Positions 63,165-64,000 of a stretch of DNA of 64,000 nucleotides are shown piece by piece. The notes under the pieces are model-generated. The model worked only from the letters and a program-made list of their open reading frames with translations, was not told the DNA's origin and did no database searches. The stretch lies in the NCBI GenBank assembly GCA_964534555.1, contig CAZHRK010000001.1, forward strand, positions 616,906 to 680,905, read 5' to 3'. The DNA comes from CAZHRK01 sp964534555. Lineage in GTDB: Bacteria > Babelota > Babeliae > Babelales > RVW-14. Both the position numbers and the translations under genes were made by a program. Each line of letters begins with the position of its first letter. Within the stretch, counting starts at the first letter, position 1.

Positions 63165-63191
63165 ACTGAGGGCCGCTTGACGACCCTCAGT
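63165..63191 (-). terminator. Hairpin after the tail-fibre-like gene
   Basis: ACTGAGGG (63165-63172) pairs with CCCTCAGT (63184-63191), 11-base loop; lies just past the stop on the minus strand. Confidence 0.6.
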
Positions 63192-63199
63192 GTATGGAA

Positions 63200-64000
63200 T
63201 TACTTCCTTAATTGTCTAATTTCTCCTTTAAGAGCTTTAAGTTCTGCTTCAAATCCAGCTTGTTGCTCAACGAGCTGCTCAATACGTTTGCCATAGGTGT
63301 CAAGCTGTGTTTGATGGTGTTGGTAACCAGCAAGCAAGAATGTTGGAAGTTCTCTGTAGCTTACTTTATCTGGTCTACCTTGAGCATCACGTTTAACCAT
63401 GCTTGGGAAGATATCTGCAACTTCTTCAGCTACAAGTCCTGTGCGTACTGTGTTTGTTTTGTCATCGTTGTAAATGTAGCTTACAGGTTTGATGCTATTG
63501 AGTTTGCGGCCGATCTCTTCTGCAGACATTTCTGTGATGTCATGTTTGTAACGACGTGATGAATAAAGTGCCATAACATCAGCTAGGATAACGTTTCCAG
63601 AAACATCTGTTGTTAATGCGTCACCCGCTGCTTGTCCACCCGCAAGGTTATGCAGATTAAGCGCGCTAAGCGTTGTTGTTCCTGTTGCAGTAAGGTCACT
63701 ATTCAGCGTTGTTGAATTGGACACGGTTAAGTCACCTGTGATGTTTGCGTTAGCACCGAGTGATGCAAGGCCTGAGGTGTGAAGCGTGCTGAGTGATGTA
63801 TTACCGGTTACACCGAGTGTACCACCAATAGTTGCGTTGGTTGTTATACCTGCAGAGTTAAGCGTTGCAGCACCACTTGTTGAAAGAGTAGTGAGTGATG
63901 TGTTGCCAGTAACGCCGAGTGTGCCACCGACTACTGTATTACCATTAGCTGCATTAACAGTGAACTTATCAGCATCTTGACCGCGAACAGTGAGGCTACC
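63200..64000 (-). CDS. Repeat-rich tail-fibre-like protein with C-terminal S74 chaperone domain (5' part outside window)
   Basis: The frame is open from the right edge to the stop at 63200, 266 residues visible. Two copies of a 34-35-residue unit starting GGTLGVTGNTSL lie near the edge (with TTLSTSGAATLNSA and STLHTSGLASLGANAN), typical of beta-helical stalks. Then a spacer (NLAGGQAAGDALTTDVSGNV) and an intramolecular-chaperone domain: SSRRYKHDITEMS, GLVAEEVADIFPSMV, VSYRELPTFLLAGYQHHQTQ and a final coiled coil. These are hallmarks of peptidase S74 domains in phage fibres and some bacterial surface proteins. The domain trimerises the stalk and cuts itself off. No phage genes surround it, so a cell-surface adhesin is likely. 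Confidence 0.85.
   Translation of the reverse strand, partial: GSLTVRGQDADKFTVNAANGNTVVGGTLGVTGNTSLTTLSTSGAATLNSAGITTNATIGGTLGVTGNTSLSTLHTSGLASLGANANITGDLTVSNSTTLNSDLTATGTTTLSALNLHNLAGGQAAGDALTTDVSGNVILADVMALYSSRRYKHDITEMSAEEIGRKLNSIKPVSYIYNDDKTNTVRTGLVAEEVADIFPSMVKRDAQGRPDKVSYRELPTFLLAGYQHHQTQLDTYGKRIEQLVEQQAGFEAELKALKGEIRQLRK

Noticed and set aside
63786..63980. Plus-strand frame in the fibre gene
   Set aside because: Antisense by-product of the repeated stalk sequence, which is clearly coding on the minus strand to the window edge.
1..64000. CRISPR array, insertion sequence or prophage
   Set aside because: No regularly spaced identical repeats, no transposase, and no terminase, portal or capsid genes. 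The only recombinase is Xer type and the only phage-like part is the S74 fibre domain.

Overview
The window looks like a stretch of chromosome from a host-associated, Gram-negative-type bacterium with a reduced genome. My best guess is Candidatus Dependentiae (TM6). This is inference: single housekeeping genes of bacterial type (dnaE, frr, pyrH, tsf, rpmF, plsX, gltX, fabD/fabG/acpP/fabF, ftsK, murF, trpS, xerC/D, nth, asnS, mutS, cmk) alternate with nearly thirty small or medium proteins that start with a Sec-type signal peptide and mostly lack recognisable bacterial homologues. Several carry eukaryote-like modules: ankyrin repeats, RING-H2, C4HC3 and partial RING fingers, an AT-hook-type basic tail and nuclear-localisation-like clusters. 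A beta-barrel protein ending in Phe indicates an outer membrane. No rRNA, tRNA, CRISPR array, transposase or integrated prophage was seen.

Layout. 1-3.0 kb: a cut membrane-anchored protein, an AccD/PccB-type carboxyltransferase, a TPR-like protein and a secreted ankyrin gene broken by one in-frame stop. 3.2-12.6 kb: a block of secreted proteins of unknown function, including an 878-residue lipoprotein-like protein, a three-gene operon (6.8-9.8 kb), a diverged paralogue pair and a 600-bp repeat-rich intergenic region. 12.8-28.8 kb: core genes: dnaE, a CaCA exchanger, the tsf-pyrH-frr operon, rpmF, plsX, a YfgM-like protein, gltX and a type II fatty-acid cluster. 28.9-32.3 kb: a secreted helical protein, an outer-membrane barrel and a secreted very basic AT-hook-like protein. 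32.6-38.1 kb: envelope and division genes (UppP-like, ftsK, murF). 38.4-50.7 kb: secreted proteins, two with RING-like zinc-binding motifs, mixed with a heparinase II/III-like protein, trpS, an RNA methyltransferase, a tyrosine recombinase and nth. 50.9-64 kb: a three-domain acyl-ACP synthetase/ACP/PlsC fusion, asnS, two more RING-type secreted proteins, mutS, cmk, a glycosyltransferase with a signal peptide, and the C-terminal end of a repeat-rich tail-fibre-like protein with an S74 chaperone domain, cut by the window edge.

How the parts fit. Core genes cover translation, DNA replication and repair, UMP/CMP phosphorylation, fatty-acid and phospholipid synthesis and cell-wall/division functions. 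The secreted set is the accessory part: single-gene units, commonly with strong Shine-Dalgarno sequences and compact hairpin terminators between convergent genes. Several share a GGAGGTTAT-type leader. The likely role is interaction with a eukaryotic host (ubiquitin-ligase mimicry, chromatin or nuclear targeting, protein-protein interaction), but this rests on motifs only. Gene starts were moved downstream of the longest open frame where a ribosome binding site or family alignment favoured it.
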